DNA from: an uncultured Porphyromonadaceae bacterium
Lineage (GTDB): Bacteria > Bacteroidota > Bacteroidia > Bacteroidales > Muribaculaceae
NCBI GenBank assembly: GCA_902470475.1
Contig: CABRGT010000085.1
Span: 1 to 6,555 of the forward strand
Length of the DNA stretch: 6,555 nt
Direction: 5' to 3'
In this document: piece by piece, positions 6,371 to 6,555 of the stretch
Numbering within the stretch: position 1 is the stretch's first letter
How the letters are laid out: every line of letters starts with the position of its first letter
Program-made: the position numbers and the translations under genes
The notes under the pieces: generated by a model
Seen by the model: the letters and a program-made list of their open reading frames with translations, nothing else
Told to the model about the DNA's origin: nothing
The model's database searches: none

Positions 6371-6555
6371 TTAGAGGAATTCGCCGAAGAGCTGCAGGTC
6401 GCTGCTGACGGCGTCGCCTACCGCTTCGGATGCCGAACCGAATTCGGCAAGCTGGCTGTCCATCAGCGCCAGAGCCACGGCCGAGTCGTCGGTCGGCTCC
6501 CCGGCGATGACGGCATAGCACTCGGCGGGAGTATCAGCCGACGGTGCGGCAAGCC
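6371..6555 (-). CDS. C-terminal part of an unrecognised acidic protein
   Basis: Only the last 60 codons and the TAA stop (6371-6373) are in the window; the gene continues beyond the right edge. The visible tail holds eleven Asp/Glu and no Lys or Arg. It is rich in Ala and Ser (for example SQLAEFGSASEAVGDAV) and ends FGEFL. Codon third positions are strongly G/C, as in the neighbouring genes, and the stop lies 27 bp before the next start on the same strand, which supports a real gene in this operon. The opposite strand is also open here, but such a gene would converge on this operon from within it. I do not recognise the family; an anti-sigma-like or other membrane-linked partner is possible but nothing visible shows it. 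Confidence 0.55.
   Translation of the reverse strand, partial: LAAPSADTPAECYAVIAGEPTDDSAVALALMDSQLAEFGSASEAVGDAVSSDLQLFGEFL

Noticed and set aside
6368..6555. Open frame on the + strand starting ATG at the right edge
   Set aside because: It mirrors the - strand frame codon for codon and would run head-on into the - strand operon; the - strand stop 27 bp before the next start is the better fit.

Overview
The window looks like chromosomal DNA of a GC-rich Bacteroidales bacterium, probably of the Muribaculaceae or a close relative. Four things support this: a Bacteroidetes-type -7 promoter box (TAnnTTTG form), purine- or A-rich start regions instead of strong Shine-Dalgarno sites, a set of envelope proteins of a kind I know from Bacteroidales (two outer-membrane barrels and a DUF6108-like protein), and AT-rich GAATTAAGAATGCAT-type intergenic DNA. 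The lineage is an inference from these traits; no rRNA or marker gene is present to settle it.

Left part, 1-4059, + strand: a short leader with a candidate hairpin and promoter is followed by four closely packed genes. These are an AGCS-family sodium:alanine/glycine symporter, lgt (prolipoprotein diacylglyceryl transferase), a BASS-type (bile acid:sodium symporter superfamily) membrane transporter and a Crp/Fnr-family regulator. The first two overlap by 16 bp, lgt and the BASS gene share an ATGA overlap, and the regulator follows after 17 bp, so they probably form one transcript. lgt is the housekeeping gene. The regulator probably senses something other than cAMP or oxygen, because the motifs for both are missing.

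Middle, 4059-4172: an AT-rich imperfect palindrome separates two convergent gene groups. Its GC-rich inner stem is 11 bp and perfect. It probably ends transcription from both sides and may be one copy of a dispersed intergenic repeat.

Right part, 4173-6555, - strand: four co-oriented genes read from right to left. They are the C-terminal end of an unrecognised, very acidic protein cut by the window edge, a small exported DUF6108-like protein, and two tandem paralogous outer-membrane beta-barrel proteins. Gaps are 27, 15 and 5 bp, which suggests one operon whose promoter lies outside the window. All three complete proteins carry signal peptides, so the operon encodes envelope components of unknown job. 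This is the least explained part of the window. I see no tRNA, rRNA, CRISPR array, insertion sequence, phage gene or defence system.
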